From: Dactylorhiza incarnata
Lineage: Eukaryota > Streptophyta > Magnoliopsida > Asparagales > Orchidaceae
Assembly: GCA_033032865.1 (NCBI GenBank)
Contig: JAWHQI010000099.1
Coordinates: forward strand, 2,241,001 to 2,305,000
DNA: 64,000 bases
Reading direction: 5' to 3'
Every line of letters begins with the position of its first letter. Within the stretch, counting starts at the first letter, position 1. A program made the position numbers and the translations under genes. Positions 23,387-34,943 of the stretch are shown one piece after another. A model generated the notes under the pieces. That model had not been told where the DNA came from. It made no database searches and was given only the letters and a program-made list of their open reading frames with translations.

Positions 23387-24696
23387 TGATGACGACGACG
23401 ACCCACCATATGTTTGTGACCAGTTCCTTGAGGACGCCGACTCGACGCACTATTTTGATCGTTGCCGTAACACTACATTTGAAGACTCGGATAGACGATG
23501 CCGCAACAACAATCATGATGTACGCCATCGCCGCGACAACCATTTTGAAGAACGCCATCGCCGCACCATCACGACGAATGCCATCGCCATTACAACCTTC
23601 GTCTGCGGCGCAAGATTATTAATTAATAATTATAATTATTTTATTATGATTATTAATTAAAATTTTATCTAGCTTTGTCTTTTATTTTTGGACTTGTTTA
23701 TGTCCATGTTTATTTTAATTTTGGACTGCGTTTAGCCATGCTCATGTTATTTTAATTTTGGAATGCGTTTAGCCATGTTTGTTGGCTAGCCTATAAAAGG
23801 TCATCTTGTATTAGATTTTTGATTATTGAATGATAAGAATTTTGAAACCCTAAAGCCTCCTTCCTCTCTCTAGCCGAACTCCCTCCTTCCCCCTCTTGAA
23901 ATTTCGGCCCCCCTCTTGAAATTTCGGCCCCCCTCTCTCCCTCTCTTCCTCTCATTTTCTTTCTCCTCTACGACTCTTTCTCACATCCCTCTCTCTTTTC
24001 TCTCTTGCTTGCAACACGAAGGATCTCCTATCCTTTTTTTTCTTTCAAAGAATTCGGCCAACCAAAGTCTTCCTCTTTGAAGATTTCATTCAAGGTGCTT
24101 TGTGCTATTTCGTGTGGATCTTGGATCCGACGTGAATCGAATACGGCGGACGAGTTTCTCTCCAAACGACGCATCTCCGGTGGAACTGTTGAAGAACGAT
24201 TTGGGTGAGTGCATGCTTGAGGATAATCTCATCTCAAGCGGGGTAACGAAATTTCTACTCGTGAGGTTTTCCCTCTTGTTATTTTCTTGTGGTGGTAAAT
24301 TTTGGCGTGATCTTTGAATCACTTGGATGATCGTGGTTTTCTTCTATTGATTTGTGCGATCTTTTTATTTCTTTTAATTTTCGAAGAGGTTTGGCAAACC
24401 TCAATTTTTTGTTGGGAGAGATCTACCCTTTTTGAATCGTAATTTTTGGTTGATCTCTTTTGGTACAACTCAAGCTCGTTCGGACCGGGTGGGTCCTTTT
24501 AGTCGGGAAGAATATTGGTCAATAGCCATCTATTCAACCTCTAGCGGCCTGTCTACCCGTATGTTAGCATCTAATTGATAAATATTGTGTTGCGTGTACG
24601 TTGCGAGTAATTTTGTGCGAGTGTAAAATTTGGAAGTGTTGAGGGAGAATGCGTGCGTATTTTCAGCGATCGTGTCGGAGAGCATAGCCTGCATCA
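23387..24696 (+). repeat. G 3' LTR (1310 bp)
   Basis: Homologous to the 5' LTR, with TATAAAAG at 23792-23799. It has a short extra duplication of a CCCCTCTTGAAATTTCGGCCC unit near 23890-23935. It ends GCATCA followed by TATCT. Confidence 0.9.
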
Positions 24697-24779
24697 TATC
24701 TACTAACTAGGATCAAGTTGACCCTAGTGTATAGTCTATGGGTCAAGAGTTTAGGCTGTTAGATCTCAAGAAAGCATTC

Positions 24780-25210
24780 TGGTTCTGCGTTCGACGAACT
24801 CCATACTGCGTTCGACAAATGGCTTGCTCTCTGCGTTCGACGAACGGCTTGCTCAATGCGTTCGACGAATGGCTTACATCCTGCGTTCAATGAACGACAT
24901 GCTCCTGCACTCGACGATCTTTAGTCTCAGCGTCTCAGCGGCTCAGCGGTCGATGATTTTATCCCGTCTCAGCAGTCGACGATTTTGCTCAGTTCAGCGG
25001 TCGACGAATTTGCCCGTTCGACGAACTGAGCTCTGCATTCGAAGAATAAGTATCAGATGTTCAGATCGACGAAATATGTTCTCAGCTCAACTAATTTAAT
25101 TCTTCCAACAAGATTCATTTGAGGTCGACGAACTCAACATTGCGTTCGACGAAAATCTAGAGATCGACGAAAATGTTGAGATCGACGAAATTTGTTGAGA
25201 TTGACGAAAA
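24780..25210. repeat. GTTCGACGAAC cluster in LTR C
   Basis: Repeated TGCGTTCGACGAAC, GTTCGACAA, GATCGACGAAA units with irregular spacing. GTTCG-A-CGAAC is an inverted repeat. GTCTCAGCGG occurs at 24932-24941, next to GCTCAGCGGTCG. Confidence 0.75.
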
Positions 25211-26432
25211 TTTCTCTACAGCAGATTTATTTCAGACAGATTATATTATTCATTCTCTTAACTCAGATCGTCTTCAGCAACGGATCTATTATTCCAGATA
25301 AGACATGATTTCTTCCTTATTATATTCCTTTCCATTCTCTTCCCAAGATTATAGCCGTTTGGCGGAAAAGGATATCATTAATTAAAAAGGAAAAGTTATT
25401 AAGTCTTGCGTGCAGTTCCAAGGAAATATTAAATGCAGATTATTTTATTCCTTATTCTGCTGATTCGAATTCAAAATCAGAGAGATATTGTAAAAAGAAA
25501 AAGGAAGAAGATTATTATTACAGTACAGCAAAATAGAAAAGAAGAATAGCTGACAGAGAAGAACACGATTTTCAGAAAAGTTACAGGAAGAAAGAAAGAA
25601 AGAAATATAGAAAAAGCTTCACAGATCTTCTTCTTCCTCAAGCAGCACCTCTTTGACTGAGAACATCAACACCATCTCTCAGATCTCTGCTGCAAGTTCA
25701 GATCTTCAAAAAACAACAAATAATCTGAAGGATTTATTCTCTCAGATTCATCAGCTACAACAAGATCATCAGATTCATCAGCTACAGCAAGATCATTTTA
25801 TTCAAGAGAAAGCTTCCATCCTCATATGTCAACAATTTTATATCAGACAGAGGAGCTTTTCTACATCAACAATCCACTAGAGTCTTCTCTCAGAATCTTG
25901 ACAGAGAAGAACATTCAAACCCTTCTTATCCCCTCTTGTACATGGTTATAACTCCCTTCAAATGTTAACCCATTGGTGGCAGGGCACCTAATCAAAAACC
26001 TGTGGTTTGGTTAGAGCACCTGATCAAAAGCTCCTTGGTGTGTGGACACCTGATCAAAAACCCCTTGGTGATAGGGCACCTGATCATAAACCTAGTGGAT
26101 CCTACCAAGTGTGGTAGAAGAGTAGACGTACCCAGGTTTATTGGGGAACTACTATAAAAATCCTTGTGTCGTCTGTGTGCTTGTCTATTTTCTGTGTGCT
26201 GTGCTGTGCTGATTTGTTTTCTTTATTTAGTTTTTATAAATCACTATGCATACACATATATATCACTATTTTAATTCCGCAATAAAATTAAGTTAAAAAG
26301 TTTTAATACTCTATTCACCCCCCCCCCCCCCTCTAGAGTAAATCTAAGATCTAACCTCACCTTCAATTGATATCAAAGCGTGGTTGATTATATCAATCAC
26401 TTTCAACTGATATCAATTGCACTTTCACCATA

Positions 26433-27375
26433 TTTCCCTTAGACTGGTACTTGAACTATCCTGCAAAATGTAATTCTTTTTCCATTAGGAGCCCAATTGA
26501 GTTTGGGTCCTAGGTTCTTGTTAGCATGAAAAGACACACTTCTATCTACTGCAGCTTTTGAAGGAAAACTTTTCTTTGCATTTGGCTCATTAGTGTTGTG
26601 CCAACAATTAATAGCAAAGTGCCCCCACTTTACCACAGCGCCAACATTCATGGATGTTGTACCTTCTTTTCTAAATACATCTTGAGGTGGAAGGAGCATC
26701 AGGATGTTTATGCTCAGTGAAGAAGGTAGCTGCATTCTTCTTATTCCTATTAGCAATCACTTGACTTGTTGATTGTCTATAACTTGTCTTAGCAGACTTT
26801 ATCTGATTGACATCAGCTGGTCTTAGTTTGGGAGCTAAGCATGAGTTGATGGCATCAGATACTGTACTGTTAGACTTGATTATAGGCCTAACAGTAGCTA
26901 TGGGTTTTGTTGTATGTGATTGAGAAGGGGTATCTTCCTTACCCTTGAATGTGGGGGCTGAAGTACCAAAAACAAATGGTCCATGATGGGCCATTTGAAT
27001 TTCCTTATGGGGAGCTTTCAAAGCACTCATCCCCATCCCCTTTCTCCTACTATAGTTGGGAGTATTCCCCTTACTATATGAGCTTCCATTCTTCCAATGA
27101 CCATACATGTTGTCATGGTCATACTTGTTAGAGGGAAGCAACACCTTTTGGAAGGCGGTGTGAGGCTTAGCATTAGCCTTGCCATTTCCTCCATTCCCAG
27201 CACTTACTGCCACTTTATTGAAACCCTGTCCTCTCCTATTTGTTTGGGAGGAGAAGGTGTCAAAGATGGGTAGTACTGATTTGGGCTTAGAGAATTGAGC
27301 CACTAAGCTTTTCTCCTTGAGAAGCTTCTCTTCAAGATCCTTAAGGACCTTGTTCTTCTGGCTTATGGTGCTCAT
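26433..27375 (-). pseudogene. E gag, C-terminal part with broken zinc knuckle
   Basis: A Ser/Gly/Asn/Lys-rich stretch (27375-26671) follows the heptad region KNKVLKDLEEKLLKEKSLV. Near 26620-26690 the DNA can encode a CCHC knuckle beginning CWRCGKVG and ending GHFAINC, but a run of G forces a one-base shift in the middle, so each open frame carries only half of it. The end (GKRITFCRIVQVPV, then a stop) is where solo LTR C begins. Confidence 0.7.
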
Positions 27376-27393
27376 ATGGAAGATGGTAATTCC

Positions 27394-28074
27394 CTATAGC
27401 TGACTAATTTCTCTACTCATCTGAGCCAGCTGGGTAGCTGACTTAGTGCATTCAAGCATTGCCTGCTGAAGAGAAGCAATTTCTAGAGATTCCCTCTTGG
27501 CTAGCTTCTTGCTCTTTTTCAGAGCTTCCAAGATGGCACCATACTTGTCAATCAATTGATTAACACCCACTTCAGATTCTGAACCACTATCATCATTAGA
27601 TAAAGTTGTTTCAGATTCTGGAATTGACTCATAATCAGAAGAAGAAATGAAAAGAGTTAATACCTGTTCAGGATCAGAATGATGTTGTCTGTCTTCACCA
27701 TCAGATATGGCCATTAAGACATAACATTCTTTGACATATTCATCCACCTTAATGTCACTGTCTGAAAATAGCAGAGGGACCCTGATGCCTATTTTAGCAG
27801 CTGGATAATCTTCAGCCTCAGCATCTGCAAATAGCCTTATAAAGGCTTCCTCTTCTTCATCAGAATCTGAAGATGGACATTCAGATTCACTCCAGCTCCT
27901 TTCCTTCTTTGCTAGAAAGGATTTTTCACCTTTCCTTCCCTTGTGGTGATGAGGCTTCTTATCACATTTTTCTTTTCTTTCTACTGGACAGTCAGCTATG
28001 ACATATATTGATGCAACAATAACAGATAACATTATTTGAAATATGTTTAACAGGTTTAGATTCATACCTGTCAC
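27394..28074 (-). pseudogene. E gag, middle part (acidic)
   Basis: Open for 226 codons with acidic-serine stretches (SESECPSSDSDEEEEAF, SNDDSGSESEVG) and a terminal heptad region. Its real frame starts at about ADCPVERK, the end of a zinc knuckle whose first half is read in the upstream frame (27992-28864). A frameshift therefore lies inside the first knuckle. A stop at 27394 precedes the C-terminal part. Confidence 0.7.
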
Positions 28075-28864
28075 TCTTGGGGTGCTGCCTCCCTGATTTA
28101 TTGTGTTTCTTCTTGGGATGTGAAGAGGAGGAAGGTCTGTTCTTCCACTGCTTCCTCTTCATCAACTTCTTGAAGTGCCTGGAGAAGTCAGCAGTCCTTC
28201 TTGGTGGAGAGGGAATTCTCTCTTTGCTCTTCTTAGTGCTCTCATCTTTGAGAGCCACAAATCTCTCCTTTGCATGAGTCCTAGTAGTGGTTTCCTCCTC
28301 CTTCCTTGCAGATAGCTGCATCTTATATGAGAGCAGCTTCCCAAACAGTGTGTGGGGAGGAGTCTCACCCAGCTTTGCCCCTTCCCTGATGGAACGGATT
28401 TTTGTATCCCAGTCTCTAGTTAGAGATCTTAGGAATTTATCATTCAACTCATAATTTTTGAAGACCCTCCCATAGGTCCTCAGCTTATTGACCACCCTGA
28501 AGAATCTTTCATAGAAATCAACTATGCTTTCCAGGCTGAGTTGCCTGAAGGCTTCATATTCCAGGTTAAGGAGGGATTTTCTATCATCCCTCACTTCATC
28601 AGTACCTTCCATATAAACTATAAGTGTATCCCACATCTCCTTGGATGTCTCACAGTGCACCAAATTCTGGAAGGTGGAATCATCAATTGCATTTACTATA
28701 ATGTTTTGTGCTCTCTTATCCACAGTAGCACGTGCAATTTCATCCATGGTCATTTCAGCATAGGTCTTGGGCAATTGATGGGGTAAATATGTGGTGGTGT
28801 CCTTTAGAAAGACAGAAGGGCCTTCCTTTACTATGATGTAAATCCTAGGATCAGAGGCTTCCAT
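27992..28864 (-). pseudogene. E gag, N-terminal part
   Basis: 290 codons with the copia gag fold (TVDKRAQNIIVNAIDDSTF, HCETSKEMWDTL, the SLLNLEYEAFRQ and DFYERFFRVVNKLRTYG helices, KFLRSLTRDWDTKI) and a basic Ser/Lys tail that ends in the first Cys residues of a zinc knuckle. The true start may be upstream of 28864, since the usual N-terminal segment that precedes this fold appears in another frame beyond the ATG. Confidence 0.8.
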
Positions 28865-29030
28865 AAACAGTCTTACCCTTTGCTTCCATATGCCAAAGGT
28901 CTCCTTTTTTGCATATGGGCAGTTTCATGGATCACATCTCCTTCTGACCTCCAGTGGCAGCCATTGGATTCAGAATAGACTGCTCCTAGGAGGATCTGAT
29001 CAGAATGTTAAGTCCAATTTGACCAACATG

Positions 29031-29042
29031 CCTCTGATACCA
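29031..29042 (-). other. E primer binding site
   Basis: Minus strand TGGTATCAGAGG, 11 of 12 positions as in the initiator tRNA-Met complement, two bases inside the 5' LTR. It proves that 29045-30326 is a 5' LTR. Confidence 0.85.
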
Positions 29043-29044
29043 CT

Positions 29045-30326
29045 TGATAGTTTACTTGGTAGTAGTCTAACTCACCTAGAGGGGGGTGAATAAGTTCCTT
29101 TGAAATTTTTTACTTACAGCAAGTACTTTTTAAGTGATTAAATAAAGTAATAGCAAACATACAGAAAACACACAGATGTTTTAGTGGTTCCCCAAGACAG
29201 TGTGTCAATGGGTAGTCCACATTCCCTCTAAACCTTTCTAACAGTGTGTTAGACAAGGCAAACTCCTCCAAATCTCAGCTCTAAGAGCTTACAACTCAGA
29301 TCCCTCAGGATCTCTCAGGTTTCCTTGAAAACCCTACCTTAGGCCAGCAACCCAACCACTCAGAGTTCTCCAACTCTTACAACTTAGAAACCCTCCTGGT
29401 TTCCTACCTCAGGCCTATCTAGAAGCCCTACCTCAGATCTCCTCTGAAATCCTATAGCTCAGGCTGGAAGTAGAGCCTTACAAACTCAGGCACAAAGCCT
29501 AACAAACTAAAAAAAATGAAGTTCTTACAGAGTTTTATATTTTTACTGTTACAACAGAAGACAGTGTAGATTAAACCTTCATCTTAGATCTTCTGTTGTT
29601 GAAGCACAACAGATGTTGTCTTGAAACAGGGTTGAAGCACAACAGATCTTCATCTTCAGTGGAGGAAAGAAGGTACACTTGTTCTTCTGGAAAGAATAAG
29701 CAAGAACAACATTATATCTTTGGAAGTAATTTGCTTGCGGCTTGAGAGGTGACTTTTCAGGAAGCAGATAGAGATTGATCTTGTGGATGTAGTAAGTTTG
29801 TTTTTATAAAATAGTAGTAGTTATTTCAGTTCTTATCCATCCTTGATCCAGTGACCTAACATCTTCTTTTATACCTCCTCCAATCTGCAACGGCTCCAAG
29901 GAGTGCCATGTCACAGTATGGACATAAATAGAAAAAATATTATCTTTGCTTTCTAGGCACTTGCGCCAAAAATGGATCCCGCCAATGAGACATTCATATT
30001 TGAAATTGTCTCAGCGTCAGAATAGACTTCATCTCAGCAGATCCGCTGAGACAGATAGTCTTCTCAGCTGGTTTTCTCTATATGCAACTCAGCTGAGACG
30101 GACTCCTTCTCAGCGACTAAACAACTGCATCTCAGCGGTTCAGCTGAGACCAAGCTGTTGTCTCAGCAGTTTTGTTAGTAAAAACCAGAGAACTATTCCA
30201 ATGTTTGGAATGACCTAACCATGCATAAGCATAATACATAAAGGCTTATCAAATACAATATGTACTTAGCTTTGAGTGTGAAGCATCTTTAAATCTAGGA
30301 AACATTGAAGGGCAATATTCCCAACA
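29045..30326 (-). repeat. E 5' LTR (1282 bp)
   Basis: Runs on the minus strand from TGTTGGGAATATTGCCC (30326) to AAACTATCA (29045). Minus-strand TATAAAAG is at 29866-29873. At 29985-30180, upstream of it, lies a cluster of CTCAGCGG, CAGCTGAGAC and CCGCTGAGAC motifs. Right of 30326 the sequence is F; AAATA (30327-30331) is the expected target duplication. Confidence 0.85.
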
Positions 30327-30394
30327 AAATATATAAATGAAATCATAGTACAATTCATAACATGAACTCAAAACCGATAAAGTCAGACTCACAA

Positions 30395-30406
30395 GCCTCC
30401 CACTAG
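30395..30406 (-). other. F polypurine tract
   Basis: Minus strand CTAGTGGGAGGC follows the RNase H frame, like the AGTGGGAG tracts of many plant copia elements. The LTR start expected just after it is not clear, as E enters about 70 bp further on. Confidence 0.5.
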
Positions 30407-30410
30407 AATT

Positions 30411-30882
30411 GATCATTTAGGTATCGCATACCAAGTGATCAAGTATGACCATCATACTTTCTATGTGGAAGTGCCTTTGTCAGTGGATCTATTATATTGT
30501 CATCAGTCAGTACCTTGCATATATTCACATCACCTCGATCGACAATCTATCGAATGAGATAGAACCGCCTAAGTATGTACTTCAATTACTGATGAGATCT
30601 AGGTTCCTTGGCTTGGGCAATTGCACCATTATTGTTACAGTAAAAATCTACGAGTTCAATAATGCTAGGAACTACATCTAACTCGTCGATGAATTTCTTA
30701 ATCCATACAACCTCCTTCGGCACTTCAAAAGCAACAATATACTTGGCCTTTATTGTAGAATCAGCTGCTATCTCTTACTTCAAACTCTTCCATCTTACTA
30801 CCTCCATTAAGACAAAACACAAAACCTGACTGGGATTTTGAGTCATCCATATCAGTTTGGAATCTAGCATCTGTGTAACTCT
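30411..30882 (-). pseudogene. F RNase H, C-terminal part
   Basis: Read in pieces on the minus strand: SYTDARFQTDMDDSKSQSGFVF, then KAKYIVAFEVPKEVVWIKKF, the CNNNGAIAQAKEP block (DNxGA aspartate changed) and NIIDPLTKALPHRKYDGH. Several stops and one shift. The first codons are completed on the far side of the CACTA insertion at 40707, where ELIVK is followed by the same reading frame. Confidence 0.75.
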
Positions 30883-30899
30883 CACTACAACAAACTGCA

Positions 30900-31120
30900 C
30901 CTGTTGTAAGGACTGAAATATAACTAAAACACAGTTTGTTACTAATAGTTATATTTAGTAACAAATTTTTGTTGTTGTTACAATAAAGTATTTTTTTGTA
31001 ACGAATATTTTAAATTTTGTTGCAATAATAATTAATTCGTTACTATAACTGTAAGTATTTGTAACAACACTAATGTTACGTTACAAATAGAAAACTTTTC
31101 TCACAATAAGTATCAATTGT
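30900..31120. repeat. CACTA 1 left subterminal repeats
   Basis: Several GTTACA/TGTAAC units, including TTGTAACGAATATT and ATTCGTTACTA. In the CACTA superfamily such short subterminal repeats bind the transposase-related protein that brings the ends together. Confidence 0.75.
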
Positions 31121-31661
31121 AACCACATCATGAAAGTTTTTTGTGACAAAGACATTGTCCTTACTAATAGTAATATTTTATTATTAAAGTTTTGTTACAA
31201 AAAATATATCATATTTTATTTTCAATTTTTGTACTATTTTATTATTAAAGTTTTGAATTACTATTATTTTTTTGAAAAAAATAAAAAAAAATTGTATGCG
31301 CGCGACAGTACCCCGCCTCGATAGTGCTCTAATGCGACGACAGTACTCCTACGGCTCGCAAACATCCGTGCGCGGCTGTCGCAGATATGTGGTACTATTG
31401 CGACATGTATTTTTGCGCGTACGGGATTTTTTTATAAATCTTTAACTTTTTATAAAAGTTTTTCTACCTCTCTCCCATGCAGCTCTATCTCTCTCTCACA
31501 TGAATGAATGAAATATACGGATGAAAATTTCCCTCCATAAAATTTTAAGCAAAACAAAACTAAAAATTAAAAATATATTAAATGTAAAAATGAATGCAAA
31601 TTAATATGACATTAATTTTTTAATATAATTTTGGAATTGAAATAAAATCACGCACGAACCC

Positions 31662-31868
31662 GCGCGCACGCAAATGCACTCTCGCGCGCACGCAAATGCA
31701 CTCTCGCGCGCACGCAAATGCACTCTCGCGCGCACGCAAATGCAATCTCGCGCGCACGCAAATGCACACTCGCGCGCACGCAAATGCACTCTCGCGCGCA
31801 CGCAAATGCACTCTCGCGCGCACGCAAATGCACTCTCGCGCGCACGCAAAAGCACTCTCGTGCGTGTA
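31662..31868. repeat. 22-bp tandem array (CGCACGCAAATGCACTCTCGCG)
   Basis: Nine copies at an exact 22-bp period (CAAATGC at 31671, 31693, 31715 and so on to 31847), nearly identical; the last copy reads CAAAAGC. Reading frames through it on both strands are repeats of one 22-residue unit and are not believable proteins. Confidence 0.95.
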
Positions 31869-32911
31869 GTTTTACTTTTTTTGCTTGAGAGTTAGCGCGT
31901 ATTGCATGTGTCGGGGCTCAAACACAGACACATGCACACGCACAGACACGGACAACCAATTAAACACACAAACATCCATTTGCGAGCTGTAGCAATGTCT
32001 TTCACGTACGGCCGCCGCCGTTGTCTCCCCTCTCTTCGACGGTCGCCACCGCCATCGTCGTTCTCTTTCTCGGTCGTCGCCGCGCTCCGTTCTCTTCCTC
32101 TAGTTTATTAAGTTTTGTCTATTTCCTTCCCTCTCACATTAATGAAATATATGGAGGGAAATTTCCCTCCATAAAATTTTGCACAAAGCAAATCAAAAAA
32201 TTTAAAACATATTAATATAATTTTTGAATAAAAATAACGATCGCGCACTGGCCCCGCATGCACACATATTTTTTCATTGTGCGCAGGGGTGAAATAATTG
32301 TACCCTTCGAGCGCCCATTTTTCGCTCGAGCACGTGCTTTTCACTCGGATGCGCGTTTTATTTCCCGAGCACGCATTTTTTTCAGTCGCGCACATTGCAT
32401 TAGCTCTATCTTTTTTGCTCGGGAGCATAAATAAATTTGTCAGCGCACACATTTTTGCTCGGGAGCTAGCGTTTTAATGAAAATATATGTCATATATATA
32501 TATTGATTGATGGATGACACGTGCTTTAATGAAAATAAATGTGTAATGAAATTCATAAATACATGTCAAAACAATTCATAAATACAATGCGTTGTTCAAT
32601 AAAATTTTCTTTTTAAATAAGATTTATGTTTTTTTTAAAATAAGAATTACCCCCGCTCAATTTTGTCCGCTCTCAGGAGCTCGATCAACTGACAGTGCAC
32701 ATGAGGCCCATGTTCCCCGCTCGACAATACCCCCGCCTCGACATTGCCCGACAGTGCACATGAGCTTTAAATAAGATTTATGTATTTTTAAATAAGGTTT
32801 ATCCGTATATGTATATTTTAAAAGTAAGAATTACCCCGCTCAATTTCGTCCGCTCTCAGGCGCTCGATCAACTGAATAAAAAATAATTGAATATTAATTT
32901 AATTTTCTCAC

Positions 32912-33680
32912 CGGACACACACACACACACATACAGACACATACAAACACAGACACGCAAACACAAACACAGTCACAGACATAGATACAGACTGACATAG
33001 ACACAGACATAGTCAAACACAAACACAAACACGCATAGACACGCAAGCAATGACACAAACACGCACAAACACACATAGACACAGACACAGACACACAATT
33101 AACACACATAGATACGCAAACATAGACACACTAGCACAGACAAACATGCATAGACAGACAAACACTCACACACAACCCAAATACACAGTCACAGACAAGC
33201 ACGTGTACATACAGACATAAACACATAGACACAAACACATTGACACAGACACAGACTTATATAGATACATGGACACATACACAGACACATGGACCGACAC
33301 ACATACGTACAGACACAGACACATACAGACACAAACACATGGACACAAACACAGACACATGGACCGACACATATACGTACACAGACACTCACAGACACAG
33401 ACACAGATAGTCACAGTCACAGACACACACACACACGCACACACAATAACGCCACGACACACACACACAAATACCAAAGACAAAGACACACAGACATTTG
33501 TGTACACACACACAAACACACACAAACAAAGACACACACAGACACAAACACATGCAGATACACGTAAACACACAGACACACATACATATAGATACAGACA
33601 CACACATGCACAAGCAAATATAGATTACACACAGACACAGACATAGACCCCATGCAACATGCACACAAACACACACATGC
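32912..33680. repeat. Long (ACACAG)-type low-complexity tract
   Basis: About 770 bp of ACACAC, ACACAG and ACATAG units with interspersed variation. All predicted Cys/Val or Thr/His-rich frames here come from this composition. Confidence 0.95.
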
Positions 33681-33689
33681 ACAATCTCG

Positions 33690-33780
33690 ATTTTGAGTTG
33701 AGCTCGAGTTCAATGAGCTCAATCTCGAACTCGAGTTCAATGAGATCAATGAACTCGAGTTTCCTTCTAATAAATTTTGT
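33690..33780. repeat. GAGCTCGAGTTCAATGA inverted units
   Basis: Three related units of CTCGAGTTCAATGAG(C/A)TCAAT in about 90 bp, immediately left of the inner CACTA end. Origin unknown. Confidence 0.5.
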
Positions 33781-33836
33781 GTCACTACTAGAAAAATGTG
33801 TTTTGGCTACACTTTTTTTTGCCAGGGTCCAAAATT

Positions 33837-33970
33837 CGTGGCTAATATACTGGTATTAGTCATGATTGCAAAAACTGTGGCTAATAATTATGTTTTAGCC
33901 AAGGTTGCAAAAAGCGTGACTAATACGGATGTATTAGCCGTGAAAAACTATAATCGTGGCAAATAATAGA
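33837..33970. repeat. CACTA 2 left subterminal repeats
   Basis: CGTGGCTAATA, GTGGCTAATAAT, TTTTAGCC, GTGACTAATAC, TATTAGCCGTG and CGTGGCAAATA within 135 bp. Confidence 0.65.
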
Positions 33971-34943
33971 ATATTTGCCAATATTAATTTATTTTTTTTG
34001 GAAAATAGAGCCCTTTGGCCACGGCAATTTCATTTCCCGCTTACCAAAACCTATCTCGTGCGCTCTCCTATCCCGTGAAAGGCGTGAATGCTCTCTCCTT
34101 TCGCCATTTCATCCCTTCCTGTTCCTGAAACCCTTTCTCCTTCTCCTCTTTGACGCAGCCATCGCCCGCCTGGTGTACCAGGTATCATCTCCCCCCAACA
34201 AAAATGTTTCCTTCTCCTCCATTTTCGCATCAAATCAGCTCTTGAACTAATCCAGGTATCTTCTACCCGTGGATCGTTTCTTCGAGCAGTAGCGTTTAGG
34301 GCTGGGGCGAACCTAGTCAAAAAATGCTCCACGGAGAACTCGCTCAGTCGGCCCTCATCCTCGCTTCGATTTCATTGGCTCACCACCTGCCAGCAATCGA
34401 TCTTCGCATCCTCTTCCATCGCCTTCATCGAGGATCGACTTTTGCCTTCGTCGTGTTCAGAAATTGTTTCGGTAATGGTGGAGTCAACCTTTCTTTGTAG
34501 AGTACTGGTTTTTTAGCTTAATATTGATCACTCAAGGTTTTGCATTTTTAAGAAGCTTTCGTTATTCAATTTGTTTTCGTTGAATCTCATGTAAATTTTT
34601 AATAGATCACTTTAGAAGGAATTTATATTGGAGAATTGATATGAAGACCATGGTATTTCCCATATTTATACAGAGTTTTCTCAATAAATGTCCAAAAAAG
34701 ATTTTGAATAAGCCATGTAGTCATAAGTACACTGGCATGTTCTTTGAACCTTAACCATTTTATGCACATATATTATTTGTTAAATAAAATAAATGAATTT
34801 CTTGTTCATTCAGCGGTAAATGTTTTGCACTCCTTGTTAAAACTCATAGTTCAATTTTCGATTCCAACATTTATATTTGTTTTAGCTTCGATTCAACATG
34901 ACATGCGTTAATCTAGCTTATAATTAAATGAAATACATCAACA

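Larger units (their letters stand above)
19978..24696 (+). mobile_element. Gypsy element G, internally deleted, complete ends
   Basis: 4719 bp from TGATGG to GCATCA, flanked by TATCT on both sides (19973-19977 and 24697-24701). It has two LTRs of about 1.3 kb, a primer site, fragments of gag, protease and integrase, and a purine tract. Reverse transcriptase, RNase H and the integrase core are missing, so it could only have moved with help. The flank reads straight through LTR C when it is removed. Confidence 0.9.
19934..26427 (+). mobile_element. Solo LTR C, split by gypsy element G
   Basis: An LTR running from TGTTGGAACAACCC to TTGCACTTTCA, about 1770 bp once the G insertion is removed. It is flanked by CCAAA (19929-19933) and CCATA (26428-26432), a 5-bp duplication with one change. 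It splits E exactly between gag and the protease motif. Its end matches the A/B/D LTRs (CTCTATTCACCCCC, GCACTTTCA), but its motif cluster is GTTCGACGAAC-type. Near its end TTGATATCAAAGCG resembles a primer site, but the LTR continues past it to the duplicated flank. Confidence 0.85.
12629..30326 (-). mobile_element. Element E: copia element with a third ORF after pol
   Basis: Minus-strand order: 5' LTR (29045-30326), primer site (29031-29042), gag (28864-26433), solo LTR C, protease to RNase H (19933-16874), palindrome-rich spacer (16382-16873), ORF3 (16381-12670, split by solo LTR D). The 3' LTR is not in the window; LTR B lies where it would be expected. The pieces rejoin exactly at the target duplications of C and D, which shows they were one element. 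E lies inside F. Confidence 0.85.

Noticed and set aside
26360..26420. TTGATATCAAAGCG as a primer site ending an LTR at about 26376
   Set aside because: The sequence continues to TTGCACTTTCA and then to the CCATA duplication at 26428, so the LTR end is 26427; the primer-like string is inside it.
31601..31895. Repetitive Ala/Arg/Cys frames
   Set aside because: They are translations of the 22-bp array in several frames on both strands.
32894..33785. Cys/Val-rich and Thr/His-rich frames
   Set aside because: Products of the ACACAG tract; no start context or domain.
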